Assembly: GCF_002557795.1 (NCBI RefSeq)
Contig: NZ_CP023777.1
Location: forward strand, 3,791,001-3,855,000
Length of the DNA stretch: 64,000 nucleotides
DNA from: Chitinophaga caeni
GTDB taxonomy: Bacteria; Bacteroidota; Bacteroidia; Chitinophagales; Chitinophagaceae
Direction: 5' to 3'
Below, piece by piece: positions 7,053 to 16,170 of the stretch. The notes beneath the pieces were generated by a model, which worked only from the letters and a program-made list of their open reading frames with translations, did no database searches and had not been told where the DNA came from. Both the position numbers and the translations under genes were made by a program. Numbering within the stretch: the first letter of the stretch is position 1; every line of letters begins with the position of its first letter.

Positions 7053-9653
7053 TTATTTGTTGCGAATTACCACAACACCATCGAAAACATCGATTAACAC
7101 TGGTTTTGTTTTATCGATCTCCCCTGCTAAGATTTTCTTACTTAATAAGTTTACAATCTCTTTCTGAATCAATCTTTTCAATGGTCTTGCACCGAATTGC
7201 GGATCATAACCTTGTTCCGATAAGTAATCCAATGCATATTCAGAGAATTCCAATATCATGCCATTTTTTGCAACAAGGTCCTTTAAATGTTGTAATTGTA
7301 TGTTAATAATTCCTTTCACTTCAGAACGCATCAGTGGCTGGAACATAATCACTTCATCTACGCGGTTCAAGAACTCGGGGCGAATCGTTTGTTTCAACAG
7401 GTTCATGACTTGCTCTTTCGTATTTTCAACTACTTCTTCCTTGTTCTCGGCGGAGAGCTTTTCAAAGTTTTCTTGTATAATATGGCTACCCATATTACTT
7501 GTCATGATGATGATCGTATTCTTAAAGTTCACCACGCGGCCTTTATTATCCGTCAGTCGACCATCATCCAATACTTGCAGCAGGATGTTGAATACGTCAG
7601 GGTGCGCTTTCTCTATTTCATCAAGTAATACCACGCTGTATGGCTTACGGCGCACGGCTTCCGTTAATTGTCCGCCTTCATCATAACCCACGTATCCCGG
7701 GGGAGCTCCAACCAAGCGGCTTACAGCATGTTTTTCTTGATACTCACTCATATCGATGCGCGTCATCATACTGTCATCATCGAAAAGATAGTCCGCCAGC
7801 GCTTTCGCTAGTTCCGTTTTACCTACACCGGTGGTTCCGAGGAAAATAAAAGAACCGATAGGGCGTTTCGGGTCTTGCAAACCCGCGCGGCTCCTGCGGA
7901 TAGCATCCGCTACGGCCACGATTGCCTCATCTTGTCCTACCACCCTCTTGTGCAATTCTTCTTCGAGTTGCAATAATTTCTCGCGCTCGCTTTGCATCAT
8001 TTTGGCTACGGGAATACCGGTAGCTTTAGCAACATTTTCCGCGATATCTTCAGCATCCACTTCTTCTTTCAATAGGCGCTTGTTATTGGTCGACAAGGCC
8101 TCTAGCTCCCCTGTAAGCTTAGTCACTAGCTCCTCTTGCTCCTTGACCTTACCGTAACGGATTTCCGCTACGCGACCATAATCACCGTTTCTTTCGGCAG
8201 TTTCAGCTTCATGCTTAAAGTTTTCAATAGCAGCTTTAGCATTCTGTACCTGGTCGACTAATTCTTTTTCCTGTTTCCATTTAGCGGTGAAGGTGTTTCT
8301 TTCTTCGCTCAAACGGCTGATTTCTTCGGCTAATTCACGGAGTTTCGCTTCATCATTCTCGCGTTTGATCGCTTCCCTTTCAATTTCAAGTTGGCGGATC
8401 CTACGTTCCAGCTCGTCTAGCTCTTCCGGCATGGAATTCATTTCCAAGCGAAGTTTAGCTGCACTTTCATCGATCAAGTCAATAGCTTTATCAGGTAAAA
8501 AGCGGTCCGTTATATATCTTTGCGAAAGCTCCACCGCGGCTATAATTGCCTCATCCTTAATGCGGACATGGTGATGACTTTCATATTTTTCCTTGATACC
8601 CCTGAGGATAGAGATGGCATCTTCCGCGGTAGGTTCATCAATCAGTACTTTTTGGAAACGGCGTTCCAAGGCTTTATCCTTTTCAAAATATTTTTGATAT
8701 TCGTTTAAGGTCGTAGCGCCGATAGCTCTCAATTCACCTCTTGCCAATGCCGGTTTCAAGATATTTGCGGCATCCATAGCTCCTTCCATGGCACCCGCGC
8801 CAACGAGTGTATGGATTTCATCAATAAAGAGGATAATTTCCCCATTACTTTCACTCACTTCTTTAACCACCGCCTTCAAGCGTTCTTCAAATTCGCCGCG
8901 GTATTTAGCGCCAGCCATTAAAGAACCCATATCCAAAGCAAAGATTATCTTGCTTTTCAGGTTATCAGGCACATCGCCATTCACAATACGATGGGCCAAG
9001 CCCTCTGCAATGGCAGTTTTACCAACCCCCGGTTCACCAACCAAGATCGGGTTGTTTTTAGAACGGCGTGATAATATATGTAAGGTGCGTCGAATCTCCT
9101 CGTCACGGCCGATAACGGGGTCTAATTTACCCGCCGAGGCCAGCTCGTTAAGGTTCTTCGCATATTTTTCCAAGGAGTTATACTGAGCATCCGCTGTTTG
9201 AGAATTGACCGTACCTCCTTTCCGCAATTCGGTAATAGCCGCTTTCAGGCCTTTTTCAGTAAGACCTGCATCTTTCAACAGCTTCGCAGTATCATCACTG
9301 CCGCCCAGCAAACCCAGTAGTAAGTGTTCAACACTTACAAATTCGTCTTTAAATTCCTTGATACTGGAACCCGCTCTTAGCAAGGCATTATTGGCATCCC
9401 GGCTCAGTGTTTGACCACCTTCGCCGTTACTAATGACAGGGTATTTTTGTAATTGTTCGTTTAATTTATTTTGGATAAAACTGGTATTGACATCATTCTT
9501 TTTAAGAAGGTATTCAACGGAATTATCCTCGTCATCCAACAAAGCTTTCAACAGGTGACCGGATTCAATCGATGCATTTTGGTGATTGAAAGCCAGTTGT
9601 TGCGCTTGTTGGAGCGTTTCCTGTGATTTGATGGTAAAGTTATTCAGATTCAT
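7053..9653 (-). CDS. clpB: ClpB/Hsp104 disaggregase
   Basis: An 866-residue hexameric AAA+ chaperone that pulls polypeptides out of aggregates together with DnaK/DnaJ in the cytoplasm. Domain order: Clp-N double repeat (1-145), first AAA+ module with Walker A GEPGVGKT at 206-213 and Walker B IILFIDEIHT, the ClpB-specific coiled-coil middle domain (about 400-530, LDELERRIRQLEIEREAIKREN...), and a second AAA+ module with GTTGVGKT and VVLLDEIEKAH. No ClpP-binding tripeptide loop is expected because the middle domain marks ClpB, not ClpA/C. The start MNLNNFTIKSQETLQQAQ is canonical. The upstream 258 bp contain no obvious HrcA/CIRCE repeat. Confidence 0.97.
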   Translation of the reverse strand: MNLNNFTIKSQETLQQAQQLAFNHQNASIESGHLLKALLDDEDNSVEYLLKKNDVNTSFIQNKLNEQLQKYPVISNGEGGQTLSRDANNALLRAGSSIKEFKDEFVSVEHLLLGLLGGSDDTAKLLKDAGLTEKGLKAAITELRKGGTVNSQTADAQYNSLEKYAKNLNELASAGKLDPVIGRDEEIRRTLHILSRRSKNNPILVGEPGVGKTAIAEGLAHRIVNGDVPDNLKSKIIFALDMGSLMAGAKYRGEFEERLKAVVKEVSESNGEIILFIDEIHTLVGAGAMEGAMDAANILKPALARGELRAIGATTLNEYQKYFEKDKALERRFQKVLIDEPTAEDAISILRGIKEKYESHHHVRIKDEAIIAAVELSQRYITDRFLPDKAIDLIDESAAKLRLEMNSMPEELDELERRIRQLEIEREAIKRENDEAKLRELAEEISRLSEERNTFTAKWKQEKELVDQVQNAKAAIENFKHEAETAERNGDYGRVAEIRYGKVKEQEELVTKLTGELEALSTNNKRLLKEEVDAEDIAENVAKATGIPVAKMMQSEREKLLQLEEELHKRVVGQDEAIVAVADAIRRSRAGLQDPKRPIGSFIFLGTTGVGKTELAKALADYLFDDDSMMTRIDMSEYQEKHAVSRLVGAPPGYVGYDEGGQLTEAVRRKPYSVVLLDEIEKAHPDVFNILLQVLDDGRLTDNKGRVVNFKNTIIIMTSNMGSHIIQENFEKLSAENKEEVVENTKEQVMNLLKQTIRPEFLNRVDEVIMFQPLMRSEVKGIINIQLQHLKDLVAKNGMILEFSEYALDYLSEQGYDPQFGARPLKRLIQKEIVNLLSKKILAGEIDKTKPVLIDVFDGVVVIRNK

Positions 9654-9912
9654 ATATTTAATACTTCCTTTTTATAATAGGTTAACGATGGGATGAATCG
9701 TTTTGTTTACCATATTTATCAAACCTTACACCAACTTAACATAATGGAAATTTTGACAGTTTTTTAATACATAGACTGCTGATTTTGCATGATTTATACT
9801 AATATACTGCTATTTTTACAGTAATTTAGTAAAAATGTCCAGCCCAACATTTTATCCTGTACATTGTTGAATATAATTACTATCAAAATTCGATAGCATA
9901 TAAATTCCAGTT

Positions 9913-10617
9913 ATGGCGAATGATATCATACATTCTATAGAAAATGCTCTAGGTCCCGATTATAGTACCCTTTTAGCAACACAGTTACACGAGTCCGGGG
10001 ATGCTGTTCAGAAAAGTATCAAGACTATAGTACCTTCTATCCTGGCAGGATTTTTATATAAAGCATCCAACGCTACTGATTCTAATACATTATTGAATAT
10101 ATTTCGCCGTGCCGATGTTCAAAGTAGTGGAAATTTCGGTGAAATGATAAAGGAAGGGATCACCCCTAACCTGGTTAGTAAGGGAGTGGACTTAGTGCAA
10201 TCCATTTTTGGAAGTTCCAGTTTAGCGCTGGTAGAAAACTTGGCCCGGTACACGGGCATCAAAAATTCTTCGGCAGATTCAATAATCAATACCATTACCC
10301 CGATCACGATTAATGAACTCATGCAGGAAGCAAAGGGGAAGGATTTAAATATGCGTTCCATCTTACATCAATTGAACCAACAAAAGGAGCAGATTTTCAA
10401 TGCTGTACCCAAGGATTTTGACCTGGCAGGCATTATCAAGGTTCATAACCTGCACACGGTAAATGATCGCTTTTCTGTACTAGCCACTTCACTAAGGGAA
10501 CATTTGACAAAGCCGACCGAAAAGCCGGGTACCCGCTGGGGATTATTATTATGCATATTAATGGGAGTTGCCTTGATCTTGTGGTACCTGGTAAGGGGTT
10601 GTAATCCCGGTGCTTGA
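9913..10617 (+). CDS. DUF937-family protein with C-terminal membrane anchor
   Basis: A 234-residue protein. The first 150 residues match the DUF937 pattern of helical, Ser/Thr-rich repeats (SIKTIVPSILAGFLYKAS...; a PITINELMQEAKG motif after Pro). A single hydrophobic helix near the end (WGLLLCILMGVALILWYLV) is followed by RGCNPGA. In many Bacteroidota proteins DUF937 is fused to an OmpA-like peptidoglycan-binding domain after this helix; here the stop follows six residues later and no OmpA remnant is visible downstream. Molecular function is unknown. An imperfect 12-bp inverted repeat lies about 90 bp upstream (around 9798-9830). Confidence 0.7.
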   Translation: MANDIIHSIENALGPDYSTLLATQLHESGDAVQKSIKTIVPSILAGFLYKASNATDSNTLLNIFRRADVQSSGNFGEMIKEGITPNLVSKGVDLVQSIFGSSSLALVENLARYTGIKNSSADSIINTITPITINELMQEAKGKDLNMRSILHQLNQQKEQIFNAVPKDFDLAGIIKVHNLHTVNDRFSVLATSLREHLTKPTEKPGTRWGLLLCILMGVALILWYLVRGCNPGA

Positions 10618-10697
10618 TAAGTTTACTTAACATTCACCCTTATTGAACTGACAATCAATTATTTATAAATCTACAACTTAGTATTAAACAAAAAATA

Positions 10698-10733
10698 CCC
10701 GTTAATGAACATCGAATGTTGTTTATTAACGGG
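10698..10733 (-). terminator. Intrinsic terminator of the RNase P RNA gene
   Basis: Arms 10698-10710 and 10721-10733 pair over 13 positions with one G-U pair. On the - strand the hairpin is followed by TATTTTTTG, placing it directly after the 3' end of the RNase P RNA. Confidence 0.75.
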
Positions 10734-10747
10734 TTGAAATAAAAAAA

Positions 10748-11108
10748 CTACAAACCTATAAGCCGGGTTCTGTATCTAACAAGTTAGACTGCTACCATTT
10801 ATCTAGGCTGTAAATCACTCTACAGCTCTATCTGCCTACCCTCGATCGACAATTGGGCGAGCTACCCTCGGGCGATCGTTTACATGGCATTTCAGCACAT
10901 AAGGTTTACCCTCGCGGCATGTTGCCATACCACGACGTGGGCTCTTACCCCACATTTTCACCCTTACCCCGGGGGGCGGTTATTTTCTGTGGCACTGTCT
11001 GTACCTACAAGGTAGATCCCACCTATTAAGTGGTATGTTGCTCTTTGCTGCCCGGACTTTCCTCCCTTCCGGCCTGCGCCGGAACGACGGCAGCACGGTT
11101 TGTAGTGA
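10748..11108 (-). ncRNA. rnpB: RNase P RNA, bacterial type A
   Basis: Catalytic RNA of RNase P, which removes 5' leaders from tRNA precursors. Reading the - strand, three hallmarks are visible: the P1 helix closing both ends (CTACAAACC near the 5' end at 11105-11097 pairs with GGTTTGTAG at 10756-10748), the near-universal GAGGAAAGTCCGGGC block of conserved region I (about 11070-11050), and the 3' block ACAGAACCCGGCTTATAG. The central GGTAAGGGTGAAA and GTAAACC segments also fit type A RNAs. The size of about 360 nt is normal. No protein-coding frame fits here. The 5' end is estimated from the -7 box at 11113-11120 and could be off by a few bases. Confidence 0.96.
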
Positions 11109-11112
11109 ATTG

Positions 11113-11120
11113 CAAAAGTA
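11113..11120 (-). promoter_or_regulatory. -7 box of the RNase P RNA promoter
   Basis: On the - strand TACTTTTG matches TAnnTTTG exactly and ends 4-8 nt before the expected RNA 5' end. No good -33 TTG lies at the usual distance, which falls inside the neighbouring cold-shock terminator. Confidence 0.5.
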
Positions 11121-11148
11121 CTTAAACCTTGGCAAAAGGGCATAAAAA

Positions 11149-11168
11149 AACCGGCCCTAAAGCCGGTT
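11149..11168 (-). terminator. Intrinsic terminator of the cold-shock gene
   Basis: AACCGGC/GCCGGTT stem (7 bp), 6-nt loop, then TTTTTTTATG on the - strand. It lies about 25 bp after the cold-shock stop and only about 30 bp upstream of the RNase P promoter box. Confidence 0.8.
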
Positions 11169-11191
11169 GAAGCGATATAAAATGCAAAAAA

Positions 11192-11395
11192 TTAGTCGAT
11201 GCGAGTAACTTTAACGGCATTCATACCTTTACGACCTTCTACGATCTCAAACTCCACGCGATCATCCGCTTGAATTTGATCAATAAGGCCGTTGGCGTGT
11301 ACAAAGGTTTCTTTTGAAGAATCATCATGCTTGATAAATCCAAAACCTTTGGTTTCATTGAAGAACTTTACAGTTCCTGTGTACTTTGTGTTCAT
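11192..11395 (-). CDS. Cold-shock protein, CspA family
   Basis: A 67-residue single cold-shock domain, the whole protein being one OB-fold that binds single-stranded RNA or DNA and melts RNA structure. RNP1 is seen as KGFGFI (residues 16-21) and RNP2 as TFVHANGL, slightly different from the usual VFVHxS. The tail VEGRKGMNAVKVTRID is typical of Bacteroidota Csp proteins. About 115 bp of AT-rich leader precede it, which could carry the usual temperature-responsive structure, but no specific element was recognised. A second, longer cold-shock-domain protein is encoded at 27979. Confidence 0.95.
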   Translation of the reverse strand: MNTKYTGTVKFFNETKGFGFIKHDDSSKETFVHANGLIDQIQADDRVEFEIVEGRKGMNAVKVTRID

Positions 11396-11511
11396 TTTGA
11401 AAAAAATAATATGAGCCGTAAAGGTAAACTTTATTTGCGTAAATCCGACATTTCTGTGAAGAGTTCACAAATATTTGATATTCCAATGATAATACTAAAT
11501 TAGCTTTTTTA

Positions 11512-12552
11512 TTAATATTCGAAGAAAATCTCCGTGGCGCCGTACCCGTAAGAGGGGTGATATTGGTTCACGAAATACCGTACTTCAAAGGTTTTCTTCA
11601 ATATTTCGTGGATTTCTTCCCGCAGTGTGCCCTTCCCGACCCCATGTATTACTATCATGGCATGTTGTTTATGCGCGATGGCCAAATCGAGGTAGTGCTG
11701 GAATTCATTTAACTGTATAGCAAGTATGGAAAGGTTATCTAGATGTTCCCAATCGTCAACTAACTTCTCTATATGCAAATCCAGCTCGTACTTAGGTTGC
11801 TGGGAGGCTGCCGCAGGCTGGGCTTTCGTTGGCACCGGTACGAAATTAGGACCGGGCGTAACCGGCTCCATATCGAAATTTTCCTGCTCATTCCGCTTCG
11901 GGTAATGTTCAAATAACAGGTAATTAATGGTAGCTTCCTGCTTAACTTGTAAATCGTTTAATTGCTCAAATAACTGTTTGGGCTTGATCTTCCAAGTTTT
12001 ATTTACAGATGCCACCATCGTTTTATCGGGCTTCTTCAGTGAGAAATTAAACTCAAACTTGGGGCTGTCATTGAGTTGTTCGAACAGTAAATCCGTCAAA
12101 TAAAAACTCTGGAAGGCTAATACCACGTTTTTCATCTCCAAATGCAACTTGTGGTTCAGGAACACCTGGAAATGAACCTGGTAATCCCTGTTGGTTTCAT
12201 TATGTAGATGGAATTTCAGGCGCGTGACGATCTCGTCATAGCCTTCGGTCTGGAATACGGGCAGCATGGAAAGGCTAACACCTTTTTCCATACGGATTGC
12301 TCCTCCCAGCTTTTCTTTCTTGATTTCTTCGCCGGGTGTGAGCTTGTTATAGCCCGATCCCTGGTCAAAGTTGGGCGCCTGCTTTTTCTGTGTGAACCAA
12401 TAAAAGTATGGAAAGTCTATTTGGTCCATGTAAACGGGAAACGTTGCTCCATTTACTTGAACTACTACCATGTTATCATCCAGGATGTCTACTATGTTTC
12501 CTTCTTCCTTGGAATGTAACAGGATGATCTTATCTCCGATTGAATATTTCAT
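11512..12552 (-). CDS. DUF2027 / Smr-domain protein
   Basis: A 346-residue protein with a small N-terminal beta-barrel-like segment (MKYSIGDKIILLHSKEEGNIVDI), a DUF2027 central domain (about 75-215), a Pro/Gln linker, and a C-terminal Smr domain (about 265-346). The Smr core MIVIHGVGKGTLREEIHEIL carries the HGxGxG motif; the final beta-strand is GATEIFFEY. Smr domains occur in MutS2 and in ribosome-associated endonucleases, and act as nucleases or nucleic-acid binders. This architecture is widespread in Bacteroidota, but its cellular role is not established as far as I know. It stands alone on the - strand. Confidence 0.85.
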   Translation of the reverse strand: MKYSIGDKIILLHSKEEGNIVDILDDNMVVVQVNGATFPVYMDQIDFPYFYWFTQKKQAPNFDQGSGYNKLTPGEEIKKEKLGGAIRMEKGVSLSMLPVFQTEGYDEIVTRLKFHLHNETNRDYQVHFQVFLNHKLHLEMKNVVLAFQSFYLTDLLFEQLNDSPKFEFNFSLKKPDKTMVASVNKTWKIKPKQLFEQLNDLQVKQEATINYLLFEHYPKRNEQENFDMEPVTPGPNFVPVPTKAQPAAASQQPKYELDLHIEKLVDDWEHLDNLSILAIQLNEFQHYLDLAIAHKQHAMIVIHGVGKGTLREEIHEILKKTFEVRYFVNQYHPSYGYGATEIFFEY

Positions 12553-12645
12553 TATAAACGTATGGCCGGTAAAATTGCAAAAATAATGATGAAACTAATG
12601 TGAACGAAATCTAGGTTCATTTTACCGACCTACGTTTTATCGGGA

Positions 12646-13113
12646 CTACGGGTTATGAGGATGGTAAGTTGAAGGTTTTTCCGGGTGGCGCCGCATGTAT
12701 TCGTCCAAGGATATCCTACCGCTTCCTTCTACCAGGAAGACGATCAGCAAGAACAATACTATTACGGTAACCAGTGTTTCATTATATACAAGGAATAATC
12801 CTGTTGGTGATGAAACAAAAATCAGCGCGCCTAAAAGAATTGGAATATTTGCTATTACAGCGACCCTAGTTAATAAACCGAGGAAGATTAATAAACCGCC
12901 GACACAGTGTGCGAACACAATGATATGGGCAATAAAGAAGGATACGGTCGTCAAAAATGGCTGTTGACCAATGATGCGTGTTAATACATCGATATTACTT
13001 ACGAAACTAATGCCTTTCCAAATTAAATATAAACCAAGCAACATGCGAATGCCATCTAGCCATACGGGATGATGCGTATTCCCCCATTTTTCGATTTTTT
13101 GCATGAGGTTCAT
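12646..13113 (-). CDS. DoxX-family membrane protein
   Basis: A 155-residue inner-membrane protein of the DoxX/TQO-small-subunit family with four predicted helices (around WLDGIRMLLGLYLIWKGISF, FFIAHIIVFAHCVGGLLIFLGLL, VIANIPILLGALIFV and TLVTVIVLFLLIVFLV). The start is ATG 13113 (MNLMQKIEKWGNTHHP). The frame is open back to 13197, but that upstream part would lie inside the terminator of the permease gene. The family has loosely defined roles in quinone-linked or thiol redox chemistry; specific function is unknown. The C-terminus ends in a charged PEKPSTYHPHNP tail. Confidence 0.82.
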   Translation of the reverse strand: MNLMQKIEKWGNTHHPVWLDGIRMLLGLYLIWKGISFVSNIDVLTRIIGQQPFLTTVSFFIAHIIVFAHCVGGLLIFLGLLTRVAVIANIPILLGALIFVSSPTGLFLVYNETLVTVIVLFLLIVFLVEGSGRISLDEYMRRHPEKPSTYHPHNP

Positions 13114-13174
13114 AACATTGAATTTAAGGTTCAAAGAACGTTTACTGTAATTTACGAAAATATCCCCATAAAAA

Positions 13175-13205
13175 ACGGAAGGCTGCCTGTTTAGCAACCT
13201 TCCGT
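13175..13205 (-). terminator. Intrinsic terminator of the amino-acid permease gene
   Basis: Arms ACGGAAGGcTGC (13175-13186) and GCAaCCTTCCGT (13194-13205) form 11 of 12 pairs with a 7-nt loop; TTTTTTATG follows on the - strand. Its position decides the shorter start of the downstream DoxX gene. Confidence 0.85.
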
Positions 13206-13242
13206 AGTATAATTAACAATATTATTTCTGATCGATGCTGCT

Positions 13243-14922
13243 TTAGGCAGCAACTGCTTTCTTGGCCAAACGGCTATTTTTATACCCATATAGAAAGTAA
13301 ATCGTCAACCCGAAAGCCATCCACCCGAAGAAAACCACCCAACTCTTGGCCGGGATCTCGATCATCAAGTACAGGCAGCACAGCATCCCCAAAACCGGGA
13401 TTAACGACAATTTTTTTAAGGCCGTCAATACGGTTATAGCTGTCGCCAATACCAAGAATATAATGAACAGCACTTCTTCGTAGCCCTCATTTCCCAGGTT
13501 GGCAAAATCCGTAACAATACGGTCTTTAAACAGGATGCAGAAGGCGATCATTAATACGGGAACTATGATCCTCCCGTTGATATACGGCAGGTTGAACTTC
13601 TTCGTTGCCTTGTCTTCTACTTTGGGTAGCAACAAAACGCCGCCGCAAACCAATACAAAGGCGAATAGAGTGCCGATACTGGTCAAGTCCGTTACGATTC
13701 CACTATCGATAAACAATGCAGGAACCCCTACAATCACCCCGGTTAGAATCGTGGAAAAAGTAGGTGTCTGAAACTTTGGATGCACTTTACTGAACCTTTT
13801 AGGCAACAATCCATCGCGGCTCATGCTCATCCAGATGCGAGGTTGCCCGATCTGGAAAACCAGGATCACACTAGTTGCGGCAACTACGGCGCTAATCGAG
13901 ATCACGTAGCCAATCTTTTCCATGTTGATCTTCTCAAATACATATGCCAAGGGATCCGCAACATGGTTAAACTCGGAATAGTGTACCATACCGGTTATTA
14001 CCAATGTAACGATGACATATATGACGGTGCAAATAATCAAGGAATATATCATACCCCTTGGTAAATCCCTTTGCGGGTTCGCACATTCTTCAGCCGTGGT
14101 GGAAATGGCATCGAAGCCTATATAGGCAAAAAAGACCGCAGAGACTCCTTTCAGCACCCCTTCGAACTGGTTCGGTAAGAACGGCGTCCAATTGTCGGTA
14201 TTGATATAAAATACGCCGATTGCCACAACGACCAGCAAAACAACGATCTTCAAGCCCACCATGAAATTGGCGCTGCGTTTACTTTCCCTGATGCCCACGT
14301 ATGCTAAAATAGTGACCAATACTACGATTACAAATGCCGGGATATTCATGATAACCCTTAACCCGCCGATGGTAGGGGCCTGCGCCCAAGCCATAAGCGA
14401 AGTATCCGTTCCCGCGGCCATTGCTGTTTCGAAAGTAGCCTTGGCAGTTTTATAATCTGTTATCAACCATGAGGGTAGCGATATACCAACGCCATGCAAT
14501 ACATTATTAAAATAACTACTCCAGGATATGGCTACAACGATATTACCAATCGAATATTCTAATATTAAGGCCCAACCGATGATCCAGGCTGTCATTTCAC
14601 CGAAAGTCACGTAAGAATAAGTATACGCGCTACCGGCTACAGGAACCCTAGATGCAAATTCAGCATAACACAGGGCGGTAAAACCGCAGGTTACAGCAGT
14701 TATGAGGAATAAGAAGATTACCCCCGGACCGCCGTCATAAGCAGCTTGGCCAATGGTGGAGAAAATCCCGGCGCCGATAACGGCCGCGATCCCCATCATG
14801 GTTAGATCTTTTACATTCAATACTTTTTTAAGACCGCCTACCCCGTGATCATCGGTAATACCGGATTGGGCATCTTGCAATAAGTTTGTTATAGATTTTT
14901 TGCGAAAGAGGGAGTTTGACAT
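13243..14922 (-). CDS. APC-superfamily amino-acid permease (CAT-like)
   Basis: A 559-residue inner-membrane transporter with about 12-14 hydrophobic helices. After a cytosolic N-terminus (MSNSLFRKKSITNLLQDAQ) comes the APC helix 1 motif MMGIAAVIGAGIFSTIGQAA, with the GAGIF substrate-site glycines, then CYAEFASRVPVAGSAYTYSYVTFGE and FFAYIGFDAISTTAEECANPQRDLPRG, which is typical of the cationic amino-acid transporter (YfnA/CAT) branch. The extra C-terminal helices after about residue 470 also fit this branch. It probably imports amino acids with protons; substrate cannot be read from sequence alone. It has its own terminator. The 130-bp gap upstream holds a 7-bp inverted repeat GCATATT/AATATGC (14996-15021). 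Confidence 0.92.
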   Translation of the reverse strand: MSNSLFRKKSITNLLQDAQSGITDDHGVGGLKKVLNVKDLTMMGIAAVIGAGIFSTIGQAAYDGGPGVIFLFLITAVTCGFTALCYAEFASRVPVAGSAYTYSYVTFGEMTAWIIGWALILEYSIGNIVVAISWSSYFNNVLHGVGISLPSWLITDYKTAKATFETAMAAGTDTSLMAWAQAPTIGGLRVIMNIPAFVIVVLVTILAYVGIRESKRSANFMVGLKIVVLLVVVAIGVFYINTDNWTPFLPNQFEGVLKGVSAVFFAYIGFDAISTTAEECANPQRDLPRGMIYSLIICTVIYVIVTLVITGMVHYSEFNHVADPLAYVFEKINMEKIGYVISISAVVAATSVILVFQIGQPRIWMSMSRDGLLPKRFSKVHPKFQTPTFSTILTGVIVGVPALFIDSGIVTDLTSIGTLFAFVLVCGGVLLLPKVEDKATKKFNLPYINGRIIVPVLMIAFCILFKDRIVTDFANLGNEGYEEVLFIIFLVLATAITVLTALKKLSLIPVLGMLCCLYLMIEIPAKSWVVFFGWMAFGLTIYFLYGYKNSRLAKKAVAA

Positions 14923-15055
14923 CTAATAATCGTTGTTGATAACCTTTTTTGATACTCTATTTAGATTTGGCCGAGTTAAAATACATAACTTCCCGGCATA
15001 TTCAAAATATATTCAATATGCGAAAGCCGCCCCGCGAATATAGTATTTTCAACGA

Positions 15056-16027
15056 TTAATGTTGCCTTATCAATAGGAAATCGGTTAATTCTTTCAATGC
15101 CTGTTTACGGTTACTCACCACTGCTATCTTCTCCAGGCTTTCCAATGCCCGTGCTTTAAAGCGCTCTTTTTCTTGTTCTGCCCATTGGTCAACTTTACAT
15201 TGGCGGAATATTTCCAGTACCTGCGCTACTTTATCGGCAGGATTTTGCACCATCAATTGCAGCAGCAACTCCTTTTGGGATGGATTACAAAGTTCCAGCG
15301 CTTTCAGCAATAGGAAGGTTTTCTTATTTACCTGGATATCTCCCCCCTGCTGTTTTCCAAATTTTGCCGGATCCCCGAAGGCATCGAGGTAATCGTCTTG
15401 CATTTGGAACGCGATACCAACATTTTTGCCGAAATCGTATAACAATTGTTGGTTTCCTTCGCTGCCCCCACCTATGATAGCGCCCATCTGCAAGCTGGCT
15501 GCCAACAATACGGACGTTTTTAAACCTATCATGTAAACGTAATCATCGTACTGCACTTGTTCCGGCAACTTTTGCTCCATATCCATATCCAGTTGTTGCC
15601 CTTCGCATACTTCCGTGGCCGCCTTGTTAAATACTTGGATCAACTTGGTTTTATGGGTAGATTGTACCTTGTTGAGATACTCGTAACATTGGATCAACAT
15701 TACATCTCCCGAGAGGATGGCCGTAGATTCATTATATTTCATATGAACAGTTGGCTGCCCTCTTCTTAGCGGCGCTTTATCCATGATATCGTCGTGGATA
15801 AGGGTAAAATTGTGAAATAATTCGATGGCCGCCGCTGCCTGCAATGCATCATTATGCAAAGTATCAAACAATTCATTACCCATCATCACTAAAACGGGAC
15901 GGATCCTTTTGCCCCCGATACCGAGAATATATTGTGCCGGATCATAAAGACTGCTTGGGTTCGCCGGGAATTGCCGCGTATTAAATTTCTGTTCAAACTG
16001 TGCTGATAACTCTTTAAATGAATGCAT
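15056..16027 (-). CDS. Polyprenyl diphosphate synthase (trans-prenyltransferase)
   Basis: A 323-residue all-helical enzyme that chains isopentenyl diphosphate onto an allylic diphosphate for quinone, carotenoid or other isoprenoids. The two Mg-binding motifs are intact: DDIMD at 79-83 (first Asp-rich motif, followed by RRGQPTVH) and DDYLD at 211-215. GGKRIRPVLV carries the substrate Lys/Arg. The residue five before the first motif is Phe74. An aromatic there shortens the product in characterised family members, whereas octaprenyl synthase IspB has a small residue, so a farnesyl- or geranylgeranyl-length product is more likely than a C40 chain; this is inference. A weak hairpin separates it from rnr upstream. 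Confidence 0.9.
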   Translation of the reverse strand: MHSFKELSAQFEQKFNTRQFPANPSSLYDPAQYILGIGGKRIRPVLVMMGNELFDTLHNDALQAAAAIELFHNFTLIHDDIMDKAPLRRGQPTVHMKYNESTAILSGDVMLIQCYEYLNKVQSTHKTKLIQVFNKAATEVCEGQQLDMDMEQKLPEQVQYDDYVYMIGLKTSVLLAASLQMGAIIGGGSEGNQQLLYDFGKNVGIAFQMQDDYLDAFGDPAKFGKQQGGDIQVNKKTFLLLKALELCNPSQKELLLQLMVQNPADKVAQVLEIFRQCKVDQWAEQEKERFKARALESLEKIAVVSNRKQALKELTDFLLIRQH

Positions 16028-16050
16028 GTGTCTTTAAAAATTAAAAATTA

Positions 16051-16074
16051 CCCATACCATTAGAACGGTATGGG
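16051..16074 (-). terminator. Probable terminator of rnr
   Basis: Perfect 8-bp stem CCCATACC/GGTATGGG with 8-nt loop; TAATTTTTAATTTTT follows on the - strand. It lies about 100 bp past the rnr stop and 24 bp ahead of the prenyl-synthase start. Confidence 0.6.
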
Positions 16075-16170
16075 AAAGTATAATTTTAAGTATAAACAGG
16101 TTTAAGTTTTCATTTCAATGCTCTTTATAACCTTTCACTGTATAAACCTGTGATGATAATAAATACCCTA

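Noticed and set aside
7106..9414. Many open frames opposite clpB
   Set aside because: Antisense shadows of a highly biased coding sequence; none has a domain.
13114..13197. Longer N-terminus for the DoxX protein
   Set aside because: The added segment lies within the permease terminator hairpin and is not like DoxX N-termini.
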